Origin: Hymenobacter sp. BRD67
Lineage (GTDB): Bacteria > Bacteroidota > Bacteroidia > Cytophagales > Hymenobacteraceae
Assembly (NCBI RefSeq): GCF_013256425.1
Contig: NZ_CP053904.1
Span: forward strand, 2,542,001-2,606,000
DNA: 64,000 nucleotides
Direction: 5' to 3'
Made by a program: the position numbers and the translations under genes. The notes beneath the pieces were generated by a model that searched no databases, was not told the origin of the DNA, and saw nothing but the letters and a program-made list of their open reading frames with translations. This document shows, piece after piece, positions 17,785 to 28,425 of this stretch (the first letter of the stretch is position 1; each line of letters opens with the position of its first letter).

Positions 17785-18330
17785 ATGTCAACTCCGTACC
17801 TCGGCGAGATTCGCGCCGTCGGCTTCACGTTTGCCCCGGTGGGCTGGGTGGCCTGCAATGGGCAGACGCTGCCCATCTCCCAATATGATGCCCTTTATAC
17901 CCTGCTCGGCACCACCTACGGGGCGACGGGCAGACCACCTTTAACGTGCCCGATATGCGCAGCCGGCTAGGATTAGGTGCCCAAGGGGGGCAGCCGGCCC
18001 CGGCCTCTCGCCCTACCAGCTGGGCCAGCAAGTGGGGGTCGAAAACGTGACGCTGACTACCAACCAGCTGCCCGCTCACCAGCACCCGTTTGCGGCGGCG
18101 CCTGGGGCACAGCTACCGGCACGGCGGCCGACCCTAAGCTGAATTTTCCGGGCAACAGCACGACCAATCCCTATGCCAGCTCGGCTACTACCGGCAAGAC
18201 GCTGAATACTGCGGCACTGGTAGCCACCGCGCAGGCGGCCGGTGGCAGCCAACCGCACACCAACCTGCAGCCCGTGCTGGCGCTGAATTACATCATCTGC
18301 ACGGAAGGGACTTATCCATCCCAATCGTAG
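17785..18330 (+). CDS. Tail-collar (MdpB-like) domain protein (three frameshifts)
   Basis: Collar protein with the same landmarks as its neighbours: YLGEIRAVGFTFAPVGWVAC, then QTTFNVPDMRSR, VTLTTNQLPAHQH and LQPVLALNYIICTEGTYPSQ. The frame changes at GGGG 17920-17923, GG 17996-17997 and near 18092-18094. Adding one G at each gives an uninterrupted protein of about 182 residues, the same size as the intact copies (178 and 176). Three independent small errors are more likely than decay that leaves every motif intact, but a real pseudogene cannot be excluded. Confidence 0.75.
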
Positions 18331-18379
18331 GCGTTGCGCCGCTCATTTTTTCACTTGTTTTTCTATCCTTGCTTTTCTT

Positions 18380-18910
18380 ATGGACGAACCATACATCGGC
18401 GAGATTCGCCCCGTCGGCATCAACTTTGCTCCCAAAAACTGGGCTTTCTGCAACGGCCAGCTGCTATCCATCAACCAGAACCAGGCCCTGTTTTCGCTGC
18501 TGGGCACCACGTTTGGCGGTAATGGCACCACCACCTTCGGCCTGCCCGACCTGCGCAGCCGGGTGCCGGTGGGCGCGGGCCAGGGGCCAGGGCTACAAAA
18601 CTACCTCCAGGGCCAAGCAGGCGGGACCGAGACGGTAACGCTGCTCACTACCCAGCTACCGGCCCACCAGCACTCCATCACGGGTACCCTGCAAGCCTCG
18701 TCCGACCAGGAAGACCAAGAGCCCACGGGCAACTTTCTTTCCGTTGGGGATGCCCGGCAGTACAGCGCCGGCCCGGCTACCGTCGCAATGGCCCCCGTAA
18801 CGGGTACTACCGCCAACACCGGCAGCAACCAGCCTCACGAAAACCGCTCCCCGGCGCTGGGCCTGAACTACGTCATCGCGCTGAATGGCGTTTATCCTTC
18901 GCGCAGCTAA
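18380..18910 (+). CDS. Tail-collar (MdpB-like) domain protein
   Basis: 176 residues, very similar to the copy at 17205: EPYIGEIRPVGINFAPKNWAF, NGQLLSINQNQALFSLLGTT, FGGNGTTTFGLPDLRSRVPV, GTETVTLLTTQLPAHQHS and LGLNYVIALNGVYPSRS. No signal peptide. Fourth and last tandem copy; a formyltransferase-like gene follows 84 bp later. The sequence between about residues 100 and 150 differs strongly between copies while both ends are conserved, as expected for a variable binding tip. Confidence 0.85.
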   Translation: MDEPYIGEIRPVGINFAPKNWAFCNGQLLSINQNQALFSLLGTTFGGNGTTTFGLPDLRSRVPVGAGQGPGLQNYLQGQAGGTETVTLLTTQLPAHQHSITGTLQASSDQEDQEPTGNFLSVGDARQYSAGPATVAMAPVTGTTANTGSNQPHENRSPALGLNYVIALNGVYPSRS

Positions 18911-18994
18911 CCAACACTGCCTAGCCGCAGCTACCCGGAAGCACGCAACGCGCGGCGGGCAACCAGTCTGATTTCTCCTTTCCCCTACCACCTT

Positions 18995-19930
18995 ATGCGC
19001 CTGGCCGTTATCATCAGCAGCCTCCTGGGCTGGCCCCTGCTGCAAGACCTGCTGAGCCAGGGCGTGGTAGCCGGCGTGGCCGTGCCCGCCAGCGGCCGTG
19101 AAGAGGCCACCCGGCTGAGCGAGCTGCTGACGCAGGCCGGCACTCCGCCGCGCCAGCTGGCGCGGCGGGGCCTGGGCCCGGCGCTGGCCGGGTGGGTGGC
19201 AGAGGTGCAGCCCACGGCCGTGCTGGTGCTCACGTTTCCGTGGCGTATTCCGGCGGCCGTGCTGACGCTGCCGCCACAGGGGTTTATTAATGTACACTTT
19301 GCGGCGCTGCCCAGCTACCGGGGGCCTGAGCCGACGTTCTGGCAGCTGCGCAACGGCGAGCCGGCCGGAGCCGTTACGGCCCACCGCATGGCTGCCGACT
19401 TCGACACCGGCCCGGTACTGGTAGCGACACCCGTACCCATTGGCCCCCATGACACCCACGGCCTACACCGCGCCCACCTGGCGCTGGCGGCCGTGGGCAC
19501 CGGCCGCCAGCTGCTGGCCGCCCTGCACGCCGGCGAGCCCGGCCAGCCGCAGGACGAAAGCGCCGCCCGCTACTGGCCCCGCCCCGGCCTGCCCGACCTC
19601 TGCCTCGACTGGCAGGAGCCGGCCGAAAGTGTGGGCCGCCTGGTGCGGGCCGCCAACCCCTGGAACCGCGGCGCTCTGGCCGACCTGCGCGGGCAGCCGC
19701 TGCGGGTGCTGAGCGCAACTGTGCGGCCCGAAACCGTAGCGGCCGCGCCCGGTACCGTAGTGCTGGCCGCCCCCGGCCAGGCGCTGCTGGTGGCCTGCGG
19801 CGCGGGCCAGGTACTGCAGCTCGACATCGTGGCCCTCGACGAAGGCTACTTCACGGGCGGGCAGCTGGCCGGCATGGGCGTGCAGGTGGGCGAGGTACTG
19901 GGCACCCTGCTTCAGCCGGCACCAGCCTAA
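18995..19930 (+). CDS. Formyltransferase-family protein (Fmt-like)
   Basis: 311 residues related to methionyl-tRNA formyltransferase and sugar N-formyltransferases. The N10-formyl-THF transfer site is visible: INVHFAALPSYRGPEPTFWQL with the conserved Asn and His, and the Asp in HRMAADFDTGPVL. A C-terminal domain (LDWQEPAESVGRLVRAANPW) resembles the Fmt C-terminal domain. The position between collar genes and a giant secreted protein argues against the housekeeping Fmt; it may formylate an amine on a surface molecule, but that is an inference. ATG at 18995; cytosolic. Confidence 0.75.
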   Translation: MRLAVIISSLLGWPLLQDLLSQGVVAGVAVPASGREEATRLSELLTQAGTPPRQLARRGLGPALAGWVAEVQPTAVLVLTFPWRIPAAVLTLPPQGFINVHFAALPSYRGPEPTFWQLRNGEPAGAVTAHRMAADFDTGPVLVATPVPIGPHDTHGLHRAHLALAAVGTGRQLLAALHAGEPGQPQDESAARYWPRPGLPDLCLDWQEPAESVGRLVRAANPWNRGALADLRGQPLRVLSATVRPETVAAAPGTVVLAAPGQALLVACGAGQVLQLDIVALDEGYFTGGQLAGMGVQVGEVLGTLLQPAPA

Positions 19931-19998
19931 GCCGGGCAAGCCTTACCTGCGCTACGCCGATTTCTCTTTTAGTTTATCACTTCTCTTCCTTACTTAAC

Positions 19999-22900
19999 AT
20001 GAAACAAAAGCTACTTCTGCCCGTGCTGCTGCTACTGGCGCTGCTGCGGCCGCTGGCTGGCCGCGCCCAGGCACCCGCCTGGCAAAGCGCCGTCAGTACC
20101 TCGGGGGCTGCCGTGAATGCGGTGGCCGTAAATGCCGCCGGCGACACCTTCATCACCGGCTCCTACTCGGGTTCGGCCACCTTCGGGGCACCACGCTTAC
20201 CAGCGCGGGCGGCACCGATATATTCGTGGCTAAGTACAGCGCCAGCACCAACTCCTTTGCCTGGGCCACGAGCGGCGGCGGCACCGGCGACGACCAGGGC
20301 AACGGCATTGCCGTGAGCGGTAGTACAGTCTACGTAACGGGCCAGTTTACCTCCGGCGCCTCGGCCAACATCAGCGGCACGTCGCTGGCGGGGGCGGGCA
20401 ACTTAGACATATTTGTGGCCAAGTACGTGGATAGTGGCACTACCTTCACCGCCCGCGGGGCTATCAGCGAGGGTGGTAATGCCGGCATTGACAAAGGTAT
20501 TGCCATTGCCGTGAGCGGCAGTACAGTATACGTGACCGGCCAGATGTATGCCGCCGCTGGCGGCACCGTTAGCATTAGTGGAACGACACTCACAGATAAT
20601 GGCATCGCGGATTTCTTTCTAGCCCGCTACACCGACCCCGGCTCAACGACAAATGGCTTCACCAACGGCGGGGCCGTGAGCGGCGGCGGCTCGATTGCCG
20701 ACGCGGGCAACGCCATTGCGGTAAACGGCACGAAAGTGTACGTAGCAGGCAAGTATAATTCTAACAGCACAACTCCGGTCGTCATCGCTGGCACCACGCT
20801 TCCATCCGGCTCCGGCACCAATGGCCAGGATTTCTTCGTAGCTAAGTATACTGACAACGGCTCGGGCTTTACGGGCGGTGGGCCGTGCGCGGCGGCAGTA
20901 CAATGTCGGACAATGCCTACGGTATTGCCGTAAACGGCACTAACGTGTATGTGACGGGTGTTTTTGCTTCCGGCTCTTCGGCCAGCATCAGCGGTACGTC
21001 GCTGGCAGGAGCGGGTGGCGTAGATATGTTTGTGGCTAAATATATCGATAATGGTTCGGGACTAACTAATGGTGGCGCACTGAGTGGTGGCGGCAGCGGC
21101 GACGACTTTGATGGTCAGGGAGGTATTGCCGTGAACAACGGGACTGTAGTAGCAACGGGCAGTTTCGTTGCCGGCACCTCGGCTGTTATCAGTGGTACCA
21201 CGCTGTCGGGCTCGGGTTCGGGTAACAATGACGTGTTTGTGGCCAAGTATACCGATAGCGGTTCGGGGCTGGCGAATAGCGGGGCAGTGAGTGGCGGTGG
21301 CAGTGACCTCGATAGCGGCTTTGGCATTGCCATTAGCGGCGGCCAGGCTATGGTAGGGGGCGTGATGGTTGCACCGGCCACCTTTGGCAGCACAACGCTG
21401 AGCAACGGAGTCGGGTTTATCGGCCAGGTGAGCGTACTTCCTCCGACTCTCACCAGCCTCAACCCTACCTCCGGGCCGATTGGCACGTCGGTGACTTTGA
21501 CCGGTACCAATTTTACCGGGGCTACCGGCGTAAGCTTTAACGGCACGGCGGCCACGACCTTCAGCGTGACGAACGTGACGACGGCCACGGCTACGGTGCC
21601 TGCGGGCGCTACCACCGGCAACGTCACCATCACGACGGGCGGGGGCACCAGCAACGGCGTCACCTTCACCGTGAATACCCCGGCTACCGTGACGACGGCC
21701 GCAGCCACCAGCATCACCACCACCAGCGCCGTGCTCGGCGGCAACGTGACTTCCGACGGCGGCGCAGCCGTGACCGACCGGGGCGTGGTGTACAGCACCA
21801 CCAACACTACGCCTACCACGAGCGACACGAAAGTGGCCAATGGCTCGGGTACGGGTACGTTCTCGGCCACCATCTCGGGCCTGACGCCGGGCACCACTTA
21901 CTACGTACGGGCCTACGCCATCAACACAGTAGGCACGAGCTACGGCACCACAAGCAGCTTCACGACTACGCCTAACGCCCCGGTAGTTACCGCGCCAGCC
22001 AACGGCGGCTTCTCCACTACCACTACGCCCACATACTCGGGCACTTCACAAGTTAACTCGACGGTAACGGTGTATGTGGACGGCTCCAGCATCGGCACCA
22101 CCACGGCCTCGGCCGGCGGCAACTTCAGCCTCACCCAGCCCACGGCCCTGGCCCAAGGCGGGCACACGGTGCGGGCTACCGCCACAGTAAACGGCTCGAC
22201 GAGTGTCAACTCCAACACCAACACCTTCACCGTCGACTCGGTGCCCCCGACCGTGGCCATCAGCTCCTCGGCCGGCGCTAGCGGCAGCAGCACCACGACT
22301 TCGCCCATTCCCTTCACCGTCACCTTCTCCGAGAACGTAACCGGCTTCGTGGCCGGCGACGTGACGGTGAGCAACGGCTCGGTTGGCACCGTTAGCGGCT
22401 CGGGCACTACGTACACCTTTAACGTGACGCCCACCACGGCCGGCCTGGTAACGGTGAACGTGCCCGCCAACGTAGCACAGGACGCGGCCGGCAACGGCAA
22501 CACCGCCGCTCCCTCCACCTACTCCATCACCTACGTTGTGCCAACGGCCACTGTGGTATCGGTGACGCGCCTGACGCCCTCACCTACTGCCACAACGACG
22601 GTGAACTACCGGGTTGTTTTTTCGGCCAGCGTGACGGGCGTGACGACCAGTAATTTTTCGCTAACAACGACCGGCGCAGTTAGCGGGGCTTCGGTAAGCA
22701 GCGTAATCGGCTCGGGCACTACTTACACAGTGGCGGTAAATACAGGTAGCGGCGACGGCACCTTACGCCTGAATGTAGCTAACAGCGTTGGCCTCTCGCC
22801 CACGGTAACGAACGTGCCGTACACGGCGGGCGATGTATACACGATTACCAAGAGCTTCGCGGCTGCTCCTCAGCTGACCATTCAGGGCACAGGCGGCACA

Positions 22901-25900
22901 GGGTCCGACGTAACGGCCTTCGTGGACGTGGTGCAGGTACTCAGCAGCGGCTCGCCGTTTGCCAATGCCCTGCAAAACACCAGCTTCGAAACCCATGCCC
23001 CACTAGCCAATGGCGACTTCGGCTACAACCCGACCGGCGCCAGCTGGACGTTTAATGCGCAGTCGGGTATTGCTAATGCGGGCAGCGCCTTTACTCCGAC
23101 TACTCCCATACCGAATGGCATTGCCGTGGCTTTTGTGCAAAGCAACGGCGGCAGCAACGGCCAGCTCCAGCAAAACCTGGCCCTACCCACGGGCAGCAGC
23201 TACCAGGTGAGCTTTCAGACTGCCCAGCGCGTGTGCTGCACCACGCTCGACCAGGCACTGAACGTATTCCTGAACGGCGTGTTCATCGGTACCATTCAGC
23301 CGAGCAGCAACGGCTATTCTACCTTCACCTCGGCTACCTTCTCCGTAACGGCCCCGGCCCTGACAGCCAGCATCAGCAGCACGGCCGGCGCCAGTGGCAG
23401 CACCACGGGTACTTCGCCCATTCCCTTCACCGTCACCTTCTCGCAGAGCGTAACCGGCTTCTCGGCCGCGGGCGTGACGGTGAGCAACGGCTCGGTTTCA
23501 GGCTTTGCGGGCTCGGGCACCACCTACACGTTTAACGTAACACCTTCGGCCAACGGCCTGGTAACGGTGAACGTGCCGGCCGGAGCAGCCACCGATGCCA
23601 ACAATACCCCTAACACGGCGGCTTCGCAGTTCAGCATTACGTACACGCAGCCCGTAACGGCAGCGCCGGTGGTGAGCAGCCCGGCTAATGGCAGCTACGC
23701 CACCACTACTACCCCCACCTATGGCGGCACGGCCGTAGCTAACTCGACGGTAACGGTGTACGTGGATGGTACCAGCATCGGCACCACAACGGCCTCGGCC
23801 GGCGGCAACTTCAGCCTCACCCAGCCCTCGGCCCTGGCTCAGGGCGGGCACACGGTGCGGGCCACGGCTCAGTCCAGCGGCTCGGCCGTGAGTGCCAACT
23901 CCAACACCAACACCTTCACCGTTGACTCGGTGCCCCGACCGTGGCCATCAGCTCCTCGGCCGGCGCCAGCGGCGGCAGCACCACGACTTCGCCCATTCCC
24001 TTCACCGTCACCTTTTCGGAGAACGTAACCGGCTTCTCGGCCGCGGGCGTGACGGTGAGCAACGGCTCGGTTGGCACCGTTAGCGGCTCGGGCACCACCT
24101 ATACCTTTAACGTGACGCCCACCGCGGCCGGCCTGGTAACGGTGAACGTGCCCGCCAACGTGGCCCAGGACCAGGCCGGCAACGGCAACACCGCCGCTTC
24201 CCAGTTCAGCATTACGTATGCACCCATTACGTTCACTACCTGGACGGGTAACGTTAGTTCCGACTGGTTTACGGCGGGCAACTGGACGGCGGGCGTACCA
24301 ACGTCTACGCTCGATGCCATCATCCCGACCGGAGCCCCCCGGTATCCACTGATTGCAGCGGGCACGGCTTCGGCTAAAAACCTGACCATTAATAGCGGGA
24401 CCAGCCTCACCCAGACCGGCGGCACGCTTGACCTTCGCGGCGACCTGACCAACAACAGCACCTTCACCGCCACGGGCGGCACGGTAGCGCTGGGCTCAAC
24501 TGCCCTGGCTAACATCCTGGGCAGCAGCAACACCCGCTTCTACAACCTGACCATCGGTGTTAGCGGGGCACAATCGAGCACCTCGGCCAGCACCTCGGTG
24601 CAGCGCCTGCTCACGCTCAATGGCAACCTCGCTACCAATGGCAACCCGCTCACGCTGCTTTCCTCGGCTAGCGGCGATGCGCTGGTCTACAACAACGGGG
24701 GCGTGGTAACGGGCGCGGCTACCGTGCAGCGCTACATCGACCCCAGCCTGAACCCAGGCCTGGGCTACCGTCACTATTCAGCGCCGGTAAGCAATACCAC
24801 GGTGGCTGACCTGACGACCAGCGGCTTCACGCCCGTCGTAAACCCGACCTACAACACGTCGCCTACGCCTACGCTGGAACGGCCTTTCCCCACCGTATAT
24901 GGCTACGACCAGAGCCGACTCTCGCTCACCAACAGCTCGGCGCTCTTCGACAAGGGCTTCTTCTCGCCCAATGCCCTGAGCGACCCGCTCGTGGTGGGGC
25001 AGGGCTACACCGTCAATATTGGCGCCTCGGAGCTGGTAGATTTTATGGGTACGCTCAACAACGGCAGTCTGACGCTGAACCTGGCCAGCAACCGCAGCAC
25101 CTACAACAACGATGGCGGTTGGCAGCTGCTGGGTAACCCCTACCCCTCGCCGCTCGACTACAGCCTGGTAGCTACTACTGACCGCCAGGGCCTCGATGCC
25201 GCTATCTACGTATTTGGCAGTACTGCCCAGTACCAGGGTCAGTACCGCAGCTACGTTAATGGCATCGGCGGCAACCCTGTGCTGCCCTCGGGGCAGGGCT
25301 TCTTTACGCGGGTAAGCAGTGGCCAGGCCAGCGGCTCGCTCACTTTCCGTAACAGTCAGCGGCTGACTTCGCCCAATGGCACTACGTTCCAGCGCACTAC
25401 CGAAACCCGGCCCCTGGTAAAGCTCACGCTGAAAGGCACCAGCGGTACTGCCACCGACGATGCCTACGTGTACTTCCAGAATGGGGCTACCGATGGCTTC
25501 GACGCCCAGTATGATGCCGTGAAGCTGCCCAATACCTCCGGGCTGAACCTCTCGACCAGCATCACTGGCCAGCAGCTGGCTATTGATGGCCGCGCCGAGC
25601 TGGGTACCAGCCAGCGCGTAGTACCCCTGGCCGTGGGCGTGCCCGCCTCAGGCACCTACACGTTCACGGCCGCCCAGCTGCTGAACCTGACCAACGTGCC
25701 GGTGTACCTGCGCGACCTGCAAAGCGGGGCCGTTATCGACCTCGCCCAGCAGTCTACTTACCAGTTTACGGTCACCAACGCCACTACCCTGATTACCGGC
25801 CGCTTCGAGCTGGTGTTCTCCCCGCAACAGGCACTGGCGACCGTATCGGCCGCCCTGGCCCAGCAAGTTGCCCTCTACCCGAACCCCGCCACAAAGCAGG

Positions 25901-26109
25901 CGTTCGTGGAGCTGCCCGTCAGCCTCGGCCGCCAGGCCGTAACGGCTACGCTGCTCGATGCGGTAGGCCGTGAGGCGCGCACGGTAGTGCTTCCGGCCCA
26001 AGGTGCTGCTCCCCATCAGCTCGACCTGACGGAGCTGCCTACCGGCATCTATATGCTGCGCCTTAGCACCAGTGCCGGCGTAGTGGTGAAGAAACTCGTG
26101 GTAGAATAA
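19999..26109 (+). CDS. Giant secreted multidomain protein with T9SS sorting domain (three frameshifts)
   Basis: About 2,037 residues after three one-base corrections (GGGG 20185-20188, GGG 20880-20882, CCCC 23933-23936). Order: signal peptide (LLLPVLLLLALLRPLAGRAQA); about eight propeller-like repeats built on VYVTGQF, ISGTSLAGAG and DIFVAKY; an IPT/TIG domain (LTSLNPTSGPIGTSVTLTG); an Fn3-like domain (TSAVLGGNVTSDGGAAVTDR); Ig-like modules repeated two or three times; a large beta domain; and a C-terminal sorting domain (VALYPNPATKQAFVELPV ... LVVE). It is probably exported by T9SS and displayed on the surface as an adhesin or matrix protein. Follows the formyltransferase gene by 68 bp. No catalytic motif was found. 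Confidence 0.82.
22240..24225 (+). repeat. Intragenic near-identical Ig-like module repeats
   Basis: Within the giant secreted protein, the segment at about 22240-22540 recurs at about 23930-24225 almost base for base, and a diverged copy lies at 23360-23650. A second module at about 22000-22235 recurs at about 23690-23925. They encode TTTASAGGNFSLTQP and IPFTVTFSENVTGF type modules. High nucleotide identity points to recent duplication or gene conversion, and also makes this region prone to misassembly. Confidence 0.85.
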
Positions 26110-26117
26110 CTCCACGG

Positions 26118-26166
26118 CTTGGCGGGCGGCCGGCAAGCGTCGGCCGCCCGCCAAGGTTCTTTGGTT
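26118..26166 (+). terminator. Terminator-like hairpin after the giant T9SS gene
   Basis: Perfect 15-bp stem (arms 26118-26132 CTTGGCGGGCGGCCG and 26141-26155) with an 8-nt loop, followed by a weak T-rich stretch. It lies 9 bp after the stop codon. Confidence 0.75.
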
Positions 26167-26195
26167 TAATGCATTCAGCTTTTCACTTTCTCCTT

Positions 26196-26380
26196 ATGCG
26201 CTACTACCTGGCTTCAGCCTTTATTCTGGTCACGCTTCTCGCTAAGGCCCAGGCCCCCGGCTCGGGTGGCCCGGCCCCTCAGGACCCCACCGCCGTGCCC
26301 TCGATGGTGGCGCTTCGCTGCTACTGGCATCGGGCGTGGCCTATGGCCTCAAGCGCCTGCGCAGCCGCCGCGCCCGCTAA
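26196..26380 (+). CDS. PID-CTERM-like mini-protein (frameshift)
   Basis: About 61 residues after restoring one C at 26298-26300. It has a signal peptide (YYLASAFILVTLLAKAQA), a short Gly/Pro linker (PGSGGPAPQDPTAVP), then the sorting tail LDGGASLLLASGVAYGLKRL followed by RSRRAR. This is the tripartite Pro-x-Asp-Gly motif, transmembrane helix and basic end known as PID-CTERM in Bacteroidota. Without the correction the motif is lost, so the corrected reading is preferred. Role unknown; such proteins are thought to be processed at the membrane. It sits directly after the giant T9SS gene. Confidence 0.6.
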
Positions 26381-26418
26381 AGCAGGCCGGCATCTATTAC
26401 ATAGTATTTTTTTAATAT

Positions 26419-26460
26419 AAAAGCCATTCGGCTGCTGTCAAAGCAGTTGGGTGGCTTTTA
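26419..26460 (+). terminator. Rho-independent terminator after the mini-protein
   Basis: AAAAGCCA / TGGCTTTT outer stem with an inner GCTGCT / AGCAGT pairing, A-rich before and TTTTA after. Could work in both directions. Confidence 0.75.
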
Positions 26461-26505
26461 TAGTGCGGCCCAGGTGGCCTGCCGCATGGCTCCGGCAGTA
26501 GCTCT

Positions 26506-26513
26506 TACCTTTG
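26506..26513 (+). promoter_or_regulatory. Probable -7 box for pruA
   Basis: TACCTTTG, followed by CGG, is the typical Bacteroidota -7 element, 42 bp before the pruA ATG. A -33 TTTG box is not evident at 19-21 nt upstream. Confidence 0.45.
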
Positions 26514-26554
26514 CGGCCTGCTTCTCACCAGCCTCACCCCCGCCCCTACTGCTT

Positions 26555-28222
26555 ATGTCCAACGCCTTTTTCCGAGTTCCCACCCCCATCAACGAGCCTG
26601 TTAAAGGCTACGCCCCTGGCTCGCCCGAGCGCATCGAGCTGGTCAAAGAGCTAAAGCGCATCAAGCAGGTCGAGCGCGATATTCCGATGCACATCGGCGG
26701 CCAGGAAGTGCGCACGGGTCGTACCCTGCCGCTGGCGCCGCCCCACGACCACCAGCACGTGCTGGCCCACTTTCATGAAGGCGATGCCAGCCACGTAACC
26801 CAGGCTATCGACGCGGCCCTGGCCGCCCGCCCTGCCTGGGCCAGCCTGCCCTGGGAAGAGCGCGCCGCCGTTTTCTTGAAGGCCGCCGAGCTGCTGGCCG
26901 GCCCCTACCGGGCCCGTATCAACGCGGCTACTATGCTGGGCCAGAGTAAAAACGCCTTCCAGGCTGAAATCGACGCGGCCTGCGAGCTGATTGACTTCCT
27001 GCGCTTTAACGTTTATTTTGCCCAGGAAATATACCGCCAGCAGCCCGAGTCGTCGCCTGGCATGTGGAACCGCCTCGAGCACCGCCCACTCGAAGGCTTC
27101 GTGTTTGCCCTCACCCCGTTCAACTTCACCTCCATTGCCGCCAACCTGCCCGCCTCGGCGGCCCTGATGGGCAACGTGGTGGTGTGGAAGCCCGCTTACC
27201 CACAAATCTACTCGGCCCAGGTGCTGATGGAGTTGTTTCAGGAAGCCGGCGTGCCGGCGGGCGTCATCAACCTGATTTACGTGGATGGCCCGGTGGCCGG
27301 CGACGTTATTTTCAAGCACCGCGACTTTGCCGGCATTCACTTCACGGGCTCGACCAAGGTATTCCAGACTATCTGGCAGGAAATCGGGCAGAATATTCAC
27401 CTGTATAAATCTTATCCCCGCATCGTGGGGGAAACCGGCGGCAAGGACTTTATCCTGGCCCACCCCTCGGCCCATGCCAAGGCCGTGGCCACGGCCATCA
27501 CGCGCGGCGCGTTTGAGTACCAGGGCCAGAAGTGCTCGGCCGCATCGCGGGTATACCTGCCCTCCAACCTCGCCGACGAGATTCTGGGCTACGTGAAGCA
27601 GGATTTGGCTTCGGTGAAAATGGGTGATGTCGAGGACTTTACCAACTTCATCAACGCCGTTATCACCGAAGCCAGCTTCGACAAGCTGGCTAAGTATATC
27701 GACCGCGCGAAAGCCAGCACCGAGGCTGAGATAATTGCCGGCGGCGGCTACGACAAGTCGAAAGGCTACTTCGTGGAGCCGACCGTTATCCTGGCCAAAG
27801 ACCCCAAGTACGTGACGATGTGCGACGAGCTGTTTGGCCCCGTTGTGACGGTGCACGTGTACGACGCGGAGCAGTTTGAGCAAACCCTCGACGTAGTAGA
27901 CAGCACCTCGCCCTACGCGCTTACCGGGGCCGTCTTCTCGCAAGACCGCTATGCTATTGACCTGGCTACCAAAAAGCTGGTGAACGCAGCCGGCAACTTC
28001 TACATCAACGACAAGCCGACCGGCGCCGTGGTAGGTCAGCAGCCATTCGGCGGGGCCCGCGCCTCGGGTACCAACGACAAAGCCGGCTCGCTGCTCAACC
28101 TGCAGCGCTGGGTGTCGCCGCGGGCTATCAAAGAAACATTCAACCCGCCCACGGAATATCCTTATCCGTTTATGGGGGCCGCGCCCAAAGAAGACCTGAA
28201 CCTCGACAAGGGCGGGTTTTAG
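26555..28222 (+). CDS. pruA: 1-pyrroline-5-carboxylate (L-glutamate gamma-semialdehyde) dehydrogenase
   Basis: Oxidises glutamate semialdehyde to glutamate with NAD+, the second step of proline breakdown. The 555 residues span the ALDH fold: FALTPFNFTSIAANLPASAA, a GSTKVFQTIW NAD site, the Glu in RIVGETGGKDF, the catalytic Cys in FEYQGQKCSAASRVY, and CDELFGPVVTVHVY near the end. ATG 26555 (MSNAFFRVPTPINEPV) matches the family N-terminus; the frame is open upstream but unrelated. It stands alone between its own promoter and terminator. Proline dehydrogenase is not in this window. Confidence 0.95.
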   Translation: MSNAFFRVPTPINEPVKGYAPGSPERIELVKELKRIKQVERDIPMHIGGQEVRTGRTLPLAPPHDHQHVLAHFHEGDASHVTQAIDAALAARPAWASLPWEERAAVFLKAAELLAGPYRARINAATMLGQSKNAFQAEIDAACELIDFLRFNVYFAQEIYRQQPESSPGMWNRLEHRPLEGFVFALTPFNFTSIAANLPASAALMGNVVVWKPAYPQIYSAQVLMELFQEAGVPAGVINLIYVDGPVAGDVIFKHRDFAGIHFTGSTKVFQTIWQEIGQNIHLYKSYPRIVGETGGKDFILAHPSAHAKAVATAITRGAFEYQGQKCSAASRVYLPSNLADEILGYVKQDLASVKMGDVEDFTNFINAVITEASFDKLAKYIDRAKASTEAEIIAGGGYDKSKGYFVEPTVILAKDPKYVTMCDELFGPVVTVHVYDAEQFEQTLDVVDSTSPYALTGAVFSQDRYAIDLATKKLVNAAGNFYINDKPTGAVVGQQPFGGARASGTNDKAGSLLNLQRWVSPRAIKETFNPPTEYPYPFMGAAPKEDLNLDKGGF

Positions 28223-28283
28223 CAGCGCGAACCTGGTAGCACGCGCTACTGTCGCTAAACCAATCGGCCAGCTTCCTACTTAT

Positions 28284-28355
28284 AGCGCTTGATACTCAAC
28301 GGGCGGCTTCTCTCATGAGGGGCCGCCCGCTGATTGTCAAGCGCTTAGCTATTTA
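28284..28355 (+). terminator. Long terminator hairpin after pruA
   Basis: Nested imperfect stem: outer AGCGCTTGA / TCAAGCGCT (28284-28292 and 28337-28345), inner GGGCGGC / GCCGCCC, followed by TTAGCTATTTATTTTT. Confidence 0.75.
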
Positions 28356-28365
28356 TTTTTGTTCG

Positions 28366-28398
28366 TTTGGAATTTTCAAAATTCCTATTATACCTTTG
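28366..28398 (+). promoter_or_regulatory. Promoter of the sulfur-assimilation operon
   Basis: TTTG at 28366-28369 and TACCTTTG at 28391-28398, 21 nt apart, match the Bacteroidota primary sigma consensus. Transcription would start at about 28404, just before the SAM-I riboswitch. Confidence 0.75.
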
Positions 28399-28425
28399 CG
28401 CCATCAATTCCTCTTGCCAGAAGGA

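Noticed and set aside
17785..18330. Third collar gene as pseudogene
   Set aside because: All motifs are kept and three G insertions give the same length as the intact copies; fits the window-wide homopolymer loss.
16626..18910. Prophage or contractile injection remnant
   Set aside because: Only collar domains are present; no capsid, portal, sheath, baseplate, integrase or lysis gene is nearby.
22000..24225. CRISPR or VNTR array
   Set aside because: Repeats are long, in frame and encode Ig-like modules; there are no short repeats with unique spacers.
26651..27943. 430-codon open frame on the minus strand
   Set aside because: Exact antisense of pruA; GC-rich codons make long open antisense frames. 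No recognisable motif.
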